From positions 186,001 to 250,000 of the forward strand of contig NZ_FORA01000001.1 in NCBI RefSeq assembly GCF_900113875.1: DNA of 64,000 nucleotides. Direction: 5' to 3'. The position numbers and the translations under genes were made by a program. Below, one piece after another: positions 43,306 to 51,697 of the stretch. The notes below the pieces were generated by a model. The model did not search any database. It saw nothing but the letters and a program-made list of their open reading frames with translations, and was not told the DNA's origin. Every line of letters begins with the position of its first letter. Positions within the stretch are counted from its first letter, which is position 1. Source of the stretch: Jannaschia pohangensis (lineage in GTDB: Bacteria > Pseudomonadota > Alphaproteobacteria > Rhodobacterales > Rhodobacteraceae).

Positions 43306-44520
43306 ATGTACTACGTCGCCGATTCGAACCGCCTTCTCTCGGAAGGCGTCCTGACCCCGGATCAGGTCAACACCCTGCGCGAACAGGCGCGGGAGACGAT
43401 GATGAAACTCGGGGTGAACACCCTGCTGACCGGGGGGATCATCGCTGCGACCCTCGGCTTGATCTTCTGGCTGGCCGCTCCGCTGCCGGTCGCCATCTGC
43501 GGCATCCTGGCCCTTGTCGCGGGCTTTGCGGCGCTGGCCATGGGTGGTGAAACCCTGCGCTTCTTCGGCAATGCCGCGGCCCTGATCGGGGCGGGGCTTC
43601 TGCTTGGCGGGGCTGGGTTCGAACTGGTCGACAGGCACGAAACCATCGCAGGTCCTGCCATGCTTGCCCTGGGCGGCGCGGTGGCCACGATCTTCGGTCT
43701 GGCGTACCGCCGTCCGCGCTTCACCTCGCGCTTCGCCTGCGGCTCCATCTTCCTGATGGGCGTGGCCCTCCACCTCTGGGGCCTGGGCTATCTGTCCGAA
43801 CACAACGACTGGACGGGACTGCCCGTCGCCCTGGTCTCGCTATATGCCGCGCTCCTGATCGCCGGGGCAGGGGTCTGGACCGATGTCCGCCTGGTTACCG
43901 CGCTGGCCATCGTCCCCTTTGCCCAGGCCCTGTCGACCGGCACCGCTTACTGGCACGCGGCCTATGCGTTCTACTCCCCGGAATCGACGCTCACCATTCT
44001 CCAGATGACCACCGTCGTCCTGGCCGGCACCTATGCCGCCAGCCACCTGGCCCCGCGCTTTGCCCGCCACGGCGCGATCCTCGCGGTGATGGCCATGGTG
44101 GTCGCCAATCTCGCCGCCCTCGTCGGCTCTCTCTGGGGAGACTTGGTGGGTCAGACCGTCTGGGGCCCGGGGACAAGCTACTATCGCTCCGGCATGAGCT
44201 CCGCCGACTACCAGATCGCCTTCGAAACGTTTCAGGAAACCGCTCTGCACATTTCCCGCGAGGTCTACTCCGTCCTCTGGGCCATCGCCCTCGCTGTCGC
44301 GATCTTCTGGTCCGCCCACACGGCGCGTCGCGGCCTCTTCAACACCGCCGTCACTTTCGCGGGCCTCCATGCCTATACCCAGATGTTCGAAAGCTTCGGC
44401 GACGAACCGCTGGCCTATGTCATCGGCGGACTCGCTGCGATCCCGCTGGCCTGGGGTCTCTGGCAGGTGGACCGCCGCTATCTGGCCCCGCGTGCGTCGG
44501 GCCAGGCATCCTCTGCTTGA
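43306..44520 (+). CDS. DUF2157 multi-pass membrane protein
   Basis: The 404-residue protein has an N-terminal soluble segment (YYVADSNRLLSEGVLTPDQV) typical of DUF2157, followed by about ten transmembrane helices. The family has no known activity. AAGGAG directly precedes the ATG. Its mRNA would be under tight control, since three identical-type operators cover the promoter region, and a strong terminator ends the unit. Confidence 0.82.
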   Translation: MYYVADSNRLLSEGVLTPDQVNTLREQARETMMKLGVNTLLTGGIIAATLGLIFWLAAPLPVAICGILALVAGFAALAMGGETLRFFGNAAALIGAGLLLGGAGFELVDRHETIAGPAMLALGGAVATIFGLAYRRPRFTSRFACGSIFLMGVALHLWGLGYLSEHNDWTGLPVALVSLYAALLIAGAGVWTDVRLVTALAIVPFAQALSTGTAYWHAAYAFYSPESTLTILQMTTVVLAGTYAASHLAPRFARHGAILAVMAMVVANLAALVGSLWGDLVGQTVWGPGTSYYRSGMSSADYQIAFETFQETALHISREVYSVLWAIALAVAIFWSAHTARRGLFNTAVTFAGLHAYTQMFESFGDEPLAYVIGGLAAIPLAWGLWQVDRRYLAPRASGQASSA

Positions 44521-44555
44521 GCAGGGTGCCGATCAACCCCCGTGCGCCGCGCGTC

Positions 44556-44588
44556 TGTACGGGGGGTGTACAGGGGGTGTACGGGGGG
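44556..44588 (+). repeat. Three tandem 11-bp repeats (TGTACRGGGGG)
   Basis: Units at 44556-44566, 44567-44577 and 44578-44588 differ at one base. The last unit provides the left arm of the terminator that follows, so the repeats probably arose by slippage at this G-rich tract. Confidence 0.8.
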
Positions 44589-44602
44589 TGACCCCCGTTT
44601 TT
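44582..44602 (+). terminator. Rho-independent terminator of the DUF2157 gene
   Basis: A perfect stem CGGGGG / CCCCCG with loop GTGA is followed by five T residues. It lies 61 bp after the DUF2157 stop codon and before the MetE-like gene, which therefore has its own promoter or relies on read-through. Confidence 0.88.
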
Positions 44603-44672
44603 CCCATGAAAACTTGCCCTTTGCGGCCTGTCGTGGCACCCCTTTTCACAACCTCGTGAACAGGAGCCCCCC

Positions 44673-45803
44673 ATGCCCATCCGCGTCACCCACACCGGCA
44701 GCCTTCCCCGCACCCAAGAGGTCGTGGACCTGATCTTCGCCCGCGAAAACGGTGACGCCTACGACCCCGCCACCTTCGATTCCGTGATGGCGAAGAACTG
44801 CTCCGAGACGGTCCGCAAGCAGGTCGAAGCGGGCATCGACGTCGTCTCCGACGGCGAGACGTCGAAGATCAGCTATGCCACCTACGTCAAGGACCGCTAT
44901 ACCGGCTTCTCCGGCGATTCCCCCCGCAACGCGCCCGCCGATCTCAAACTCTTTCCCAGCTTTCTCAAACGGTTGGCGCAGGATGGCGGAACGCCGAAAT
45001 ACGCCCGACCCATGTGCACCGGCCCGGTGAAATCCAAGGGCCAGGACGAGCTTCTGAAGGACATCCACCACCTCAAGGACGCCATGGCGACCCACGGCGC
45101 GGCCGAGGGATTCATGAATGCGGCGTCGCCCGGCGTCATCTCGCTCTTCCTGCAGAACGACCACTATGCCAGCCGCGACGAATACCTCGCCGCCCTGTCG
45201 GACGCGATGCGCGACGAATACCGCACCATCCTCGACGCGGGCCTTTTTCTGCAACTCGACTGCCCCGACCTCGCCCTGTCGCGTCACATGCTATTTGCCG
45301 ACCTGTCGGACGACGCCTTCCTCAAGATCGCCGCCAGCCACGTCGAGGCCTTGAACAACGCCCTGCAAGGCCTTGATCCGTCACGGATTCGCGTTCACAT
45401 CTGTTGGGGAAACTACGAGGGGCCGCACGTCTGCGACATCGACATGGACAAGGTGTTCTCCACCTTCCTGTCGGTCAACGCGAGCCAGCTTCTGTTCGAA
45501 ACGTCGAACCCGAGGCATGCCCACGAATGGCAGGTGTTCCGCGACCGCGCGTCCGAAATTCCCGATGACAAGGTCCTGGTGCCCGGTGTCATCGACAGCA
45601 CGTCGAACTTCGTCGAACACCCCGAAGTCGTCGCCGAACGCCTGACCCGTTTCGCCCATATTGTCGGCACCGACCGCGTCATCGCCGGCAGCGATTGCGG
45701 CTTCGGCACCTTCGCGGGCTTCGGCGCCATCGACCCCGATATCGCCTATGCCAAGCTCAAGAGCCTGGCCGAGGGCACGGCCCTCGCCAACGGCCGTCTC
45801 TAA
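44673..45803 (+). CDS. MetE C-terminal-like (cobalamin-independent methionine synthase family) protein
   Basis: The 376-residue protein corresponds to the C-terminal, catalytic half of MetE. Zinc-ligand candidates are His and Cys in RVHICWGNYEGP, Glu in FETSNPRHAHEW and Cys in AGSDCGFGTF. It begins VTHTGSLPRT, like other stand-alone core forms. Such enzymes may make methionine from homocysteine with a simpler methyl donor than MetE. No methionine-pathway gene is adjacent. Its stop overlaps by 3 bases with the stop of the convergent lipoprotein gene. Confidence 0.85.
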   Translation: MPIRVTHTGSLPRTQEVVDLIFARENGDAYDPATFDSVMAKNCSETVRKQVEAGIDVVSDGETSKISYATYVKDRYTGFSGDSPRNAPADLKLFPSFLKRLAQDGGTPKYARPMCTGPVKSKGQDELLKDIHHLKDAMATHGAAEGFMNAASPGVISLFLQNDHYASRDEYLAALSDAMRDEYRTILDAGLFLQLDCPDLALSRHMLFADLSDDAFLKIAASHVEALNNALQGLDPSRIRVHICWGNYEGPHVCDIDMDKVFSTFLSVNASQLLFETSNPRHAHEWQVFRDRASEIPDDKVLVPGVIDSTSNFVEHPEVVAERLTRFAHIVGTDRVIAGSDCGFGTFAGFGAIDPDIAYAKLKSLAEGTALANGRL

Positions 45804-46252
45804 CGGCGGCTGACCGACCGGCGGTTCTGCAGGCCCTGCACCACGATTGTGCGGATCCCGGCCAGTTCTTGCGTGGTAAACGATTGACCGGCAAGGACTT
45901 CGCGCGACGGCTGCGTGCCCACGGGCTCGGGGCTGAGCGGTGGCAGGATCTGGAAATCGAGGACAAGGACGCTCGGGTCGTCGGACGGCATCCGGATCAG
46001 GTCGGCCTCCCAGAAGCCCTGGGTCGGCGGCAAACCGACGCTCGACACGATGGCCCCCGACGGCGTTGGTGCGACGTCCAGCGACACGACCTGCGCCACA
46101 AGGGGCCGCGCCACGTCACCGCGGGCCTGTGCGATCTGCTCCTCGCGCTCGGACCCGAACCAGTTGAACGGGTTGAGCCGCGATTGCCCCAGGCTGCATC
46201 CTGCAAGCGCGGTCACCGCCAGCACTGCGCCGATCCGTGTCGTCCAACCCAT
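45800..46252 (-). CDS. Outer-membrane-type lipoprotein
   Basis: The 150-residue product starts with a lipoprotein signal (MGWTTRIGAVLAVTALAGCS; lipobox LAGC, Cys19). The mature part has NPFNWFGSEREEQIAQ, followed by a beta-rich region and a basic tail (NRRSVSRR). The pattern resembles small rhodobacterial lipoproteins of unknown function. It diverges from sufE with a 111-bp gap. Confidence 0.78.
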   Translation of the reverse strand: MGWTTRIGAVLAVTALAGCSLGQSRLNPFNWFGSEREEQIAQARGDVARPLVAQVVSLDVAPTPSGAIVSSVGLPPTQGFWEADLIRMPSDDPSVLVLDFQILPPLSPEPVGTQPSREVLAGQSFTTQELAGIRTIVVQGLQNRRSVSRR

Positions 46253-46363
46253 CGTGTCCCCCGTATCCTTTGCCCTTGGGCTAGCCCATTGTGCGAGGTT
46301 TGGGAAGCGGGCTGGACCTTTGCGGGATCCGCCCCTAGGTCGACGGGCAACGAAGGGGGCACC

Positions 46364-46792
46364 ATGGCACAGGATCGCTTTGAAGAGCTTGTCGAGACGT
46401 TCGAATTTCTGGACGACTGGGAAGACCGCTATCGCCACGTGATCGAGATGGGCAAAGCCTTTCCGCCGCTCGAGGATGCGCTGAAGGTGGAGGCAACCAA
46501 GGTCGAGGGCTGTGCCAGTCAGGTCTGGCTGCATCCCCGGATCGAAGGGCAGGGCGCGACCGCCACGTTCGATTTCGCGGGCGAGTCCGACGCGATGATC
46601 GTGCGCGGTCTGATCGCCATCCTGCACGAGCTCTATGCCGGGTTGTCCGTGGAAGAGGTCACGAAGGTCGATGCCCGCGCCGAATTGGCCCGCCTTGGCC
46701 TGAACGAACACCTGTCGTCACAACGCTCCAACGGCCTGCGCGCCATGGTCGAACGGATCCGGGCGACCGCCGCCACGACCGCCGCGACATAA
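46364..46792 (+). CDS. sufE: Fe-S cluster sulfur transfer protein SufE
   Basis: The 142-residue protein matches SufE, which accepts sulfane sulfur from the cysteine desulfurase SufS. The conserved active Cys is in KVEGCASQVW, and the sequence ends with the SufE helix GLNEHLSSQRSNGL. The gene is monocistronic here and separate from a suf operon, as is common in this family. Its stop codon merges with the A-tract of the convergent terminator. Confidence 0.92.
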   Translation: MAQDRFEELVETFEFLDDWEDRYRHVIEMGKAFPPLEDALKVEATKVEGCASQVWLHPRIEGQGATATFDFAGESDAMIVRGLIAILHELYAGLSVEEVTKVDARAELARLGLNEHLSSQRSNGLRAMVERIRATAATTAAT

Positions 46793-46818
46793 AAAAAGGC
46801 CGAGCTCAAGGCTCGGCC
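46791..46818 (-). terminator. Rho-independent terminator for the minus-strand LysR gene
   Basis: An 8-bp perfect stem GGCCGAGC / GCTCGGCC with a 5-base loop is followed, on the minus strand, by seven T residues (46791-46797). The T-run lies within the sufE stop codon region. It lies 132 bp past the LysR stop. Confidence 0.85.
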
Positions 46819-46950
46819 GAAGTCCAACAGGGAGGTGAAGGCGGCAATGCCGTCCTTCAAGCGTCCAATTATTGGTCACCCTGCCACCGATCAAGGCAGA
46901 AACTGAACGGATCGGTGCATTCCCGCTATGCGTTTGGTGCAGGGCTTTGG

Positions 46951-47850
46951 TCAGGCGCTGGCCTGGCGCGACTTGCGATAGGCCACCACTTCCTCGACCA
47001 CGAAATCGCGGAACGCCTCGATCCGCTTGGAGCCCCGCAACTCCTCCGGGAAGGCCAGGAATACCGGAACCTCGTTCGACTCGATGTTCGGCAAGACCCT
47101 GACAAGCTGCGGGAAATCCTGGCTCAGGTAGTCTGGCAGCACGCCGATGCCGAGGTTTGCTAGAACCCCCTGCAAAACCCCGAAATAGTTGTTCACGGTC
47201 AACGTCCGGCCCACTTCGTAGGACAGCAGTTCCCGCACCAGAATGGCGCCGGCGCTGACTTGCGTCGCGGCGGCGGCCTGACAGATCAACCGGTGGTTCG
47301 GCAGGTCGCGCACGTTCTTGGGCGTCCCGGTCTTTTCCAGATAGGCGGGCGTCGCGAAAAGCTGCATCCGGATATCCATCAACCGCTTGCGCACCAGGTC
47401 GGCCTGGCTCGGCTCCTTCATCCGGATCGCCACATCGGCCTCTCGCATGGGCAGGTCCAGAACCCGTTCCTCCAGCATCAGGTCGATGCTCAGATCGGGG
47501 TATTTGTCATAGAGTTTCGACAGACGCGGGGCCAGCCAGATGGAGCCGAAACCGATGGTCGTGGTGACGCGCAGGTTGCCGAACACCTCCTCCTCGCTGT
47601 CGCGGATGCGCGCCGACGCTGCCTCCAGCCGCTTGTTCATCGCCTGCGCGGCGTCGAACAGCAGCTCGCCCTGTTCGGTCAGGATCAGGCCGCGCGCATG
47701 GCGGTGGAATAGCGTCGTGCTCAGACTTTCCTCGAGCGCGCGAATCTGTCGGCTGACGGCAGACTGCGACAGGTGCAGCGTATCGCCCGCATGGGTCAGG
47801 CTGCCCGCGCTGGCCACTGCGTGAAAGATGCGAAGCTTGTCCCAGTCCAT
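46951..47850 (-). CDS. LysR-family regulator divergent from the indolepyruvate oxidoreductase
   Basis: The 299-residue protein has the LysR helix-turn-helix (IFHAVASAGSLTHAGDTLHL, LSQSAVSRQIRALEESL) and a standard effector domain. It is divergent from the fused ferredoxin oxidoreductase gene with a 142-bp intergenic region that holds a dyad with T-N11-A spacing. In rhodobacteria similar regulators carry this position. It likely controls the oxidoreductase in response to an aromatic amino acid or its keto acid, but that is inferred. Confidence 0.86.
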   Translation of the reverse strand: MDWDKLRIFHAVASAGSLTHAGDTLHLSQSAVSRQIRALEESLSTTLFHRHARGLILTEQGELLFDAAQAMNKRLEAASARIRDSEEEVFGNLRVTTTIGFGSIWLAPRLSKLYDKYPDLSIDLMLEERVLDLPMREADVAIRMKEPSQADLVRKRLMDIRMQLFATPAYLEKTGTPKNVRDLPNHRLICQAAAATQVSAGAILVRELLSYEVGRTLTVNNYFGVLQGVLANLGIGVLPDYLSQDFPQLVRVLPNIESNEVPVFLAFPEELRGSKRIEAFRDFVVEEVVAYRKSRQASA

Positions 47851-47945
47851 CTGTTCGTCGTCCCATGTGTCCTGAAATCGTGTTTTGCTTATGACACACG
47901 GTCAGTTGAAGACCAGACAAAGACACGACCCCAAGAAAATGCTTT

Positions 47946-47968
47946 ATAGGTCAGCAAATGTGACCTAT
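47946..47968. promoter_or_regulatory. 23-bp palindrome (ATAGGTCA-N7-TGACCTAT) before the oxidoreductase gene
   Basis: Perfect 8-bp arms flank a 7-base spacer. The inner part contains T-N11-A with dyad symmetry (TCA...TGA), the LysR box pattern. It ends 24 bp before the oxidoreductase start and 96 bp from the LysR start, so it could act as operator for either gene. Confidence 0.65.
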
Positions 47969-47992
47969 ATTGCTGCCAGGGAGGGCGTTCAC

Positions 47993-50900
47993 ATGCGTCA
48001 CGATGTTTGTTTGAGCGATCGCTATGACCTGACCAAGGATCATGTCCTGTTGAACGGGACACAGGCCCTTGTCCGCCTGATGCTGATGCAGAAGGAACGG
48101 GATCGCAGGGCCGGTTTGAACACGGCTGGCTTCTGCACCGGATATCGCGGATCGCCGCTCGGGGCGGTCGATCTGATGATGACGAAGGCCGAAAAGGTCC
48201 TGACGGCGAACGACATCACCTTTCGACCCGGCCTGAACGAAGACCTGGCCGCCACGTCGGTCTGGGGCACGCAGCAGGCCGAATTGCGCGGCGAGGGGCG
48301 TTTCGACGGCGTCTTCGGTCTGTGGTACGGCAAGGGGCCGGGGGTGGACCGGTCGGGCGATGTGATGCGCCATGCCAACATGGCCGGCACCTCGCGCAAT
48401 GGCGGCGTGTTGATGGCCATGGGCGACGACCACACCGGCGAATCCTCGACGACCTGCCACCAGTCTGACTGGGCGCTTGTCGATGCGCATATGCCGGTGC
48501 TGTCGCCCGCGGGCGTGCAGGAGATCCTGGATTTCGGCGTCTACGGTTGGGCGTTGTCGCGCTATGCCGGTGTCTGGGTCGGCCTGAAGACGATGAAGGA
48601 CACGGTCGAGGTGACGTCGGTCGTCGACGGGCGTCCCGACCGGCTGTCCTTCGTGACGCCGGAGTTCGACATGCCGCCCGATGGCCTGAACATCCGGCTG
48701 AACGACCACTGGATCCCGCAGGAAGACCGCCTTCTGGGCTATAAAAGATGGGCGGCCGAGGCGTTCAGTCACGCCAACAAGATGGACAAGCGGATGCACG
48801 GCAAGCCGGGGGCCAGGATCGGCTTCGTGGCCGCTGGCAAGAACTGGCTCGACCTTGTGCATGCCATGGGTCTGCTTGGGCTGGACGACGCGGAATGCGA
48901 GCGGCTCGGCATCACCACCTACAAGGTCGGACAGACCTGGCCCATGGACATGAAGGGCCTGCATGACTGGGCCGAGGGGCTGGACCTGATCGTCTGCGTC
49001 GAGGAAAAGCGCAAGCTGATCGAGGTGCAGGTCAAGGAAGCCATTTTTGACGACCGCCGGGGTCGCCGAGTCTATGGCTACCGCAAGCAGAGCGGCGGGC
49101 CGATCCTGTTTCCGCAGGCCTATGCGCTCGACCCGGCCGACATCGCCGCGAAACTGGGGGATATCCTGACCGAGGAGGGGCGTGGCACCGACCGCATCGC
49201 CGCCGGTCTGGCCCGCATCGCCGAGGCGCGCCGCGCCGACAACGCGCCCGATATCGCCAAACGCACGCCCTGGTTCTGCTCCGGCTGCCCGCACAACACC
49301 TCGACCAAGGTGCCCGACGGGTCGCGTGCGGGCGCAGGGATCGGGTGCCACGTCATGGCGCTCTGGATGGACCGTTCGACCGAGGGCTATACCCACATGG
49401 GCGCCGAAGGCGTGAACTGGGTGGGCGAGTCGCTCTTCTCCACCCGCAAGCACGTGTTCCAGAACCTGGGCGAGGGGACGTACAACCATTCGGGCATTCT
49501 CGCCATCCGCGCGGCCCTCGCTGCCGGGACGAACATCACCTACAAGATCCTCTACAACGACGCCGTCGCCATGACCGGCGGTCAGCACAACGAGGGCGAT
49601 CTGGCCCCCGAACAGATCGCCCGCGAACTTCAGGCCATGGGCGTCAAGACCATCGCCGTCGTCTTCGACCCCAAGGAAGGCGTGGACCGCGGGAAATTCC
49701 CCGGTGGCCTCGACTGGCACGAACGCGATGAACTGGATGCCGTGCAAAAGCGCATGACCCAGGTCGAGGGCGTCAGCGCCATCCTCTATATCCAGACCTG
49801 TGCCGCCGAAAAGCGCCGCCGCCGCAAGCGCGGCACCTTCCCCGACCCGGATCGCCGCATCTTCATCAACACCGACGTCTGCGAAGGCTGCGGCGATTGC
49901 GGGGTGCAATCCAACTGCGTCTCTCTTGTCCCGGTCGAGACTGAATTCGGCACCAAGCGCGCCGTGGACCAGTCGAGCTGCAACAAGGATTACAGCTGCG
50001 TCAAAGGGTTCTGCCCGTCCTTCGTGTCGGTCGAGGGGGCGCAGCTGAGGAAGAAGGCCACCGCCGAGGTCGAGATCGGCGATCTGCCCGAACCCGCCCT
50101 GCCGACGATCGACGGCACATGGAATACGGTCATCACCGGCGTCGGCGGCACCGGCGTGGTCACCATCGGCGCCGTCATGGCCATGGCTGCGCATCTGGAT
50201 GGCAAGGGTGCGGGGATGATGGAAATGGCGGGTCTGGCGCAAAAGGGTGGGGCCGTGGCGCTGCACGTCCGTCTGGCCGAAAAGCCCTCCGATATCAGCG
50301 CGATCCGCGTCGCCCTGGGCGAGGCGGATGCCCTGATCGGCGGCGACCTCGTGGTGTCCGCCGATGCCAAGATGCTGTCGCTGACGACGACCGGTCGCAC
50401 CGGCGCAGTGGTCAACAGCCACGAAATCGTCACCGGCGATTTCACCCGCAATGCCGATTTCAAGCTGCCCGCCGACCGCCTGTCCCTGTCGCTTCAGGCG
50501 CGGTTGCGCGAGGGGCTGACGCTGTTCGATGCGTCGAAACTGGCCGAGAAACTGCTGGGCGATACGATCTTTTCCAACATGATGATCCTCGGCGCGGCCT
50601 GGCAGCGGGGTCTTGTCCCGCTTAGCCGCGCGGCGATCCTGAAGGCGGTCGAGCTGAACGGCGCGGCGGTGGAGCGCAACCAGCGGGCCTTCGATCTGGG
50701 ACGGTGGGCCATTGCCCGCCCCGAGGAGGCATCGAGCGTCGTGCGCGATGGCACCGTGGTCGCCCTGCCGAAGTCGCCCGAAGACAAGATCGCGGTGCGC
50801 GTCGCGCATCTGACCGCCTATCAATCGGCCCGCTATGCGCGTCGCTACACCCGGATGCTGGACCGGATTTCGGATCCGGCGGTCAAGGCTGCGGTGGCGC

Positions 50901-51400
50901 GGGGCTATCACAAGCTCTTGGCCTACAAGGACGAATATGAAGTAGCCCGCCTCTTGCAGGGGACGCGCGACAAGGCCCGCGCTGCCTTTGATGGCGATCT
51001 GAAGCTGACCTATCACCTGGCCCCCCCGATGCTCAGCCGGACGGGCCCGGATGGTCGCCCGGCCAAGCGCGACTTCGGCCCCTGGATCGAGCGGGCCTAT
51101 CCCTGGCTCGCCCGAATGAAGCGGTTGCGCGGCACCCCCTTTGACGTGTTCGGCCGCACCGCCGAGCGGCGGATGGAGCGGGCGCTCATCAAGGAATACG
51201 AGGCCGACATGGCCGAGGTCCTGCCGATTCTGTCGGAGACGACGCGCGACGCCATCGTGGCGCTGGCCGAATTGCCGTTGCAGATCCGGGGTTTCGGCCC
51301 GGTCAAGGACGCGAACGCACGGCAGGCCGCAAAACGGCGCGAGGAACTGCTCGCCGTGATCCGCGCCGGTGGCCCGAGCGTCGCGCAGGCGGCGGAATAG
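47993..51400 (+). CDS. Fused indolepyruvate ferredoxin oxidoreductase (IorA-IorB type)
   Basis: The 1135-residue protein fuses the thiamine-diphosphate subunit (GFCTGYRGSPLGAVDLMM near the N-terminus, the NEDLAATSVWGTQQAELRG region and the central GEGTYNHSGILAIRAAL / TGGQHNEGD) with a gamma-type domain (ITGVGGTGVVTIGAVMAMAA). Cysteine clusters CEGCGDCGVQSNC (about 628-643) and CNKDYSCVKGFC (about 663-674) probably bind 4Fe-4S centres. It decarboxylates indolepyruvate or another aryl pyruvate to the acyl-CoA, reducing ferredoxin, in the catabolism of aromatic amino acids. The start at 47993 is chosen for AGGGAGG just upstream; the 36 residues before it are probably untranslated. Confidence 0.88.
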   Translation: MRHDVCLSDRYDLTKDHVLLNGTQALVRLMLMQKERDRRAGLNTAGFCTGYRGSPLGAVDLMMTKAEKVLTANDITFRPGLNEDLAATSVWGTQQAELRGEGRFDGVFGLWYGKGPGVDRSGDVMRHANMAGTSRNGGVLMAMGDDHTGESSTTCHQSDWALVDAHMPVLSPAGVQEILDFGVYGWALSRYAGVWVGLKTMKDTVEVTSVVDGRPDRLSFVTPEFDMPPDGLNIRLNDHWIPQEDRLLGYKRWAAEAFSHANKMDKRMHGKPGARIGFVAAGKNWLDLVHAMGLLGLDDAECERLGITTYKVGQTWPMDMKGLHDWAEGLDLIVCVEEKRKLIEVQVKEAIFDDRRGRRVYGYRKQSGGPILFPQAYALDPADIAAKLGDILTEEGRGTDRIAAGLARIAEARRADNAPDIAKRTPWFCSGCPHNTSTKVPDGSRAGAGIGCHVMALWMDRSTEGYTHMGAEGVNWVGESLFSTRKHVFQNLGEGTYNHSGILAIRAALAAGTNITYKILYNDAVAMTGGQHNEGDLAPEQIARELQAMGVKTIAVVFDPKEGVDRGKFPGGLDWHERDELDAVQKRMTQVEGVSAILYIQTCAAEKRRRRKRGTFPDPDRRIFINTDVCEGCGDCGVQSNCVSLVPVETEFGTKRAVDQSSCNKDYSCVKGFCPSFVSVEGAQLRKKATAEVEIGDLPEPALPTIDGTWNTVITGVGGTGVVTIGAVMAMAAHLDGKGAGMMEMAGLAQKGGAVALHVRLAEKPSDISAIRVALGEADALIGGDLVVSADAKMLSLTTTGRTGAVVNSHEIVTGDFTRNADFKLPADRLSLSLQARLREGLTLFDASKLAEKLLGDTIFSNMMILGAAWQRGLVPLSRAAILKAVELNGAAVERNQRAFDLGRWAIARPEEASSVVRDGTVVALPKSPEDKIAVRVAHLTAYQSARYARRYTRMLDRISDPAVKAAVARGYHKLLAYKDEYEVARLLQGTRDKARAAFDGDLKLTYHLAPPMLSRTGPDGRPAKRDFGPWIERAYPWLARMKRLRGTPFDVFGRTAERRMERALIKEYEADMAEVLPILSETTRDAIVALAELPLQIRGFGPVKDANARQAAKRREELLAVIRAGGPSVAQAAE

Positions 51401-51404
51401 GCGG

Positions 51405-51626
51405 CTATCTTTTGCGCAGGGTAAAGGTCGTGCCGGTCGCGCCCATGAAGTCGTGACCCGCTTCGGCACAGAAATGGGGCACATCCACATGGGCCGCCGG
51501 ATCGTCGGCCAGAAGCTGCACCACGGCACCGGGCGGCAGGTCGGTCATTCGTTTGCGCAGGCGCAGGACGGGCAGGGGACAGAGCAGCCCCAGGGCGTCA
51601 ACGACAAGATCGGGGGTATCGGACAT
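51405..51626 (-). CDS. TusA-family sulfurtransferase
   Basis: The 73-residue protein has the TusA/SirA fold signature VDALGLLCPLPVLRLRKRM, in which the cysteine carries persulfide sulfur. The remaining part ends TFTLRKR. Such proteins pass sulfur to tRNA thiolation, molybdopterin or other acceptors. It is convergent with the oxidoreductase gene, with 4 bp between stops. The start (MSDTPDLVVD) gives normal TusA length; an in-frame ATG 12 codons earlier is possible. Confidence 0.85.
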   Translation of the reverse strand: MSDTPDLVVDALGLLCPLPVLRLRKRMTDLPPGAVVQLLADDPAAHVDVPHFCAEAGHDFMGATGTTFTLRKR

Positions 51627-51697
51627 ATCCGGGTCCTTATTTTTGCCTTCGCGATCTGCCATCCTATGCGCAACCGACGCAAGCCAAGACCTTCCCC

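Noticed and set aside
44521-44672. SAM or B12 riboswitch before the MetE-like gene
   Set aside because: Only tandem repeats and a simple terminator for the preceding gene are visible; no riboswitch core was found.
46847-46906. 19-residue ORF between sufE and the LysR gene
   Set aside because: The ribosome binding site is poorly spaced, and the frame lies in a convergent intergenic region with no family support.
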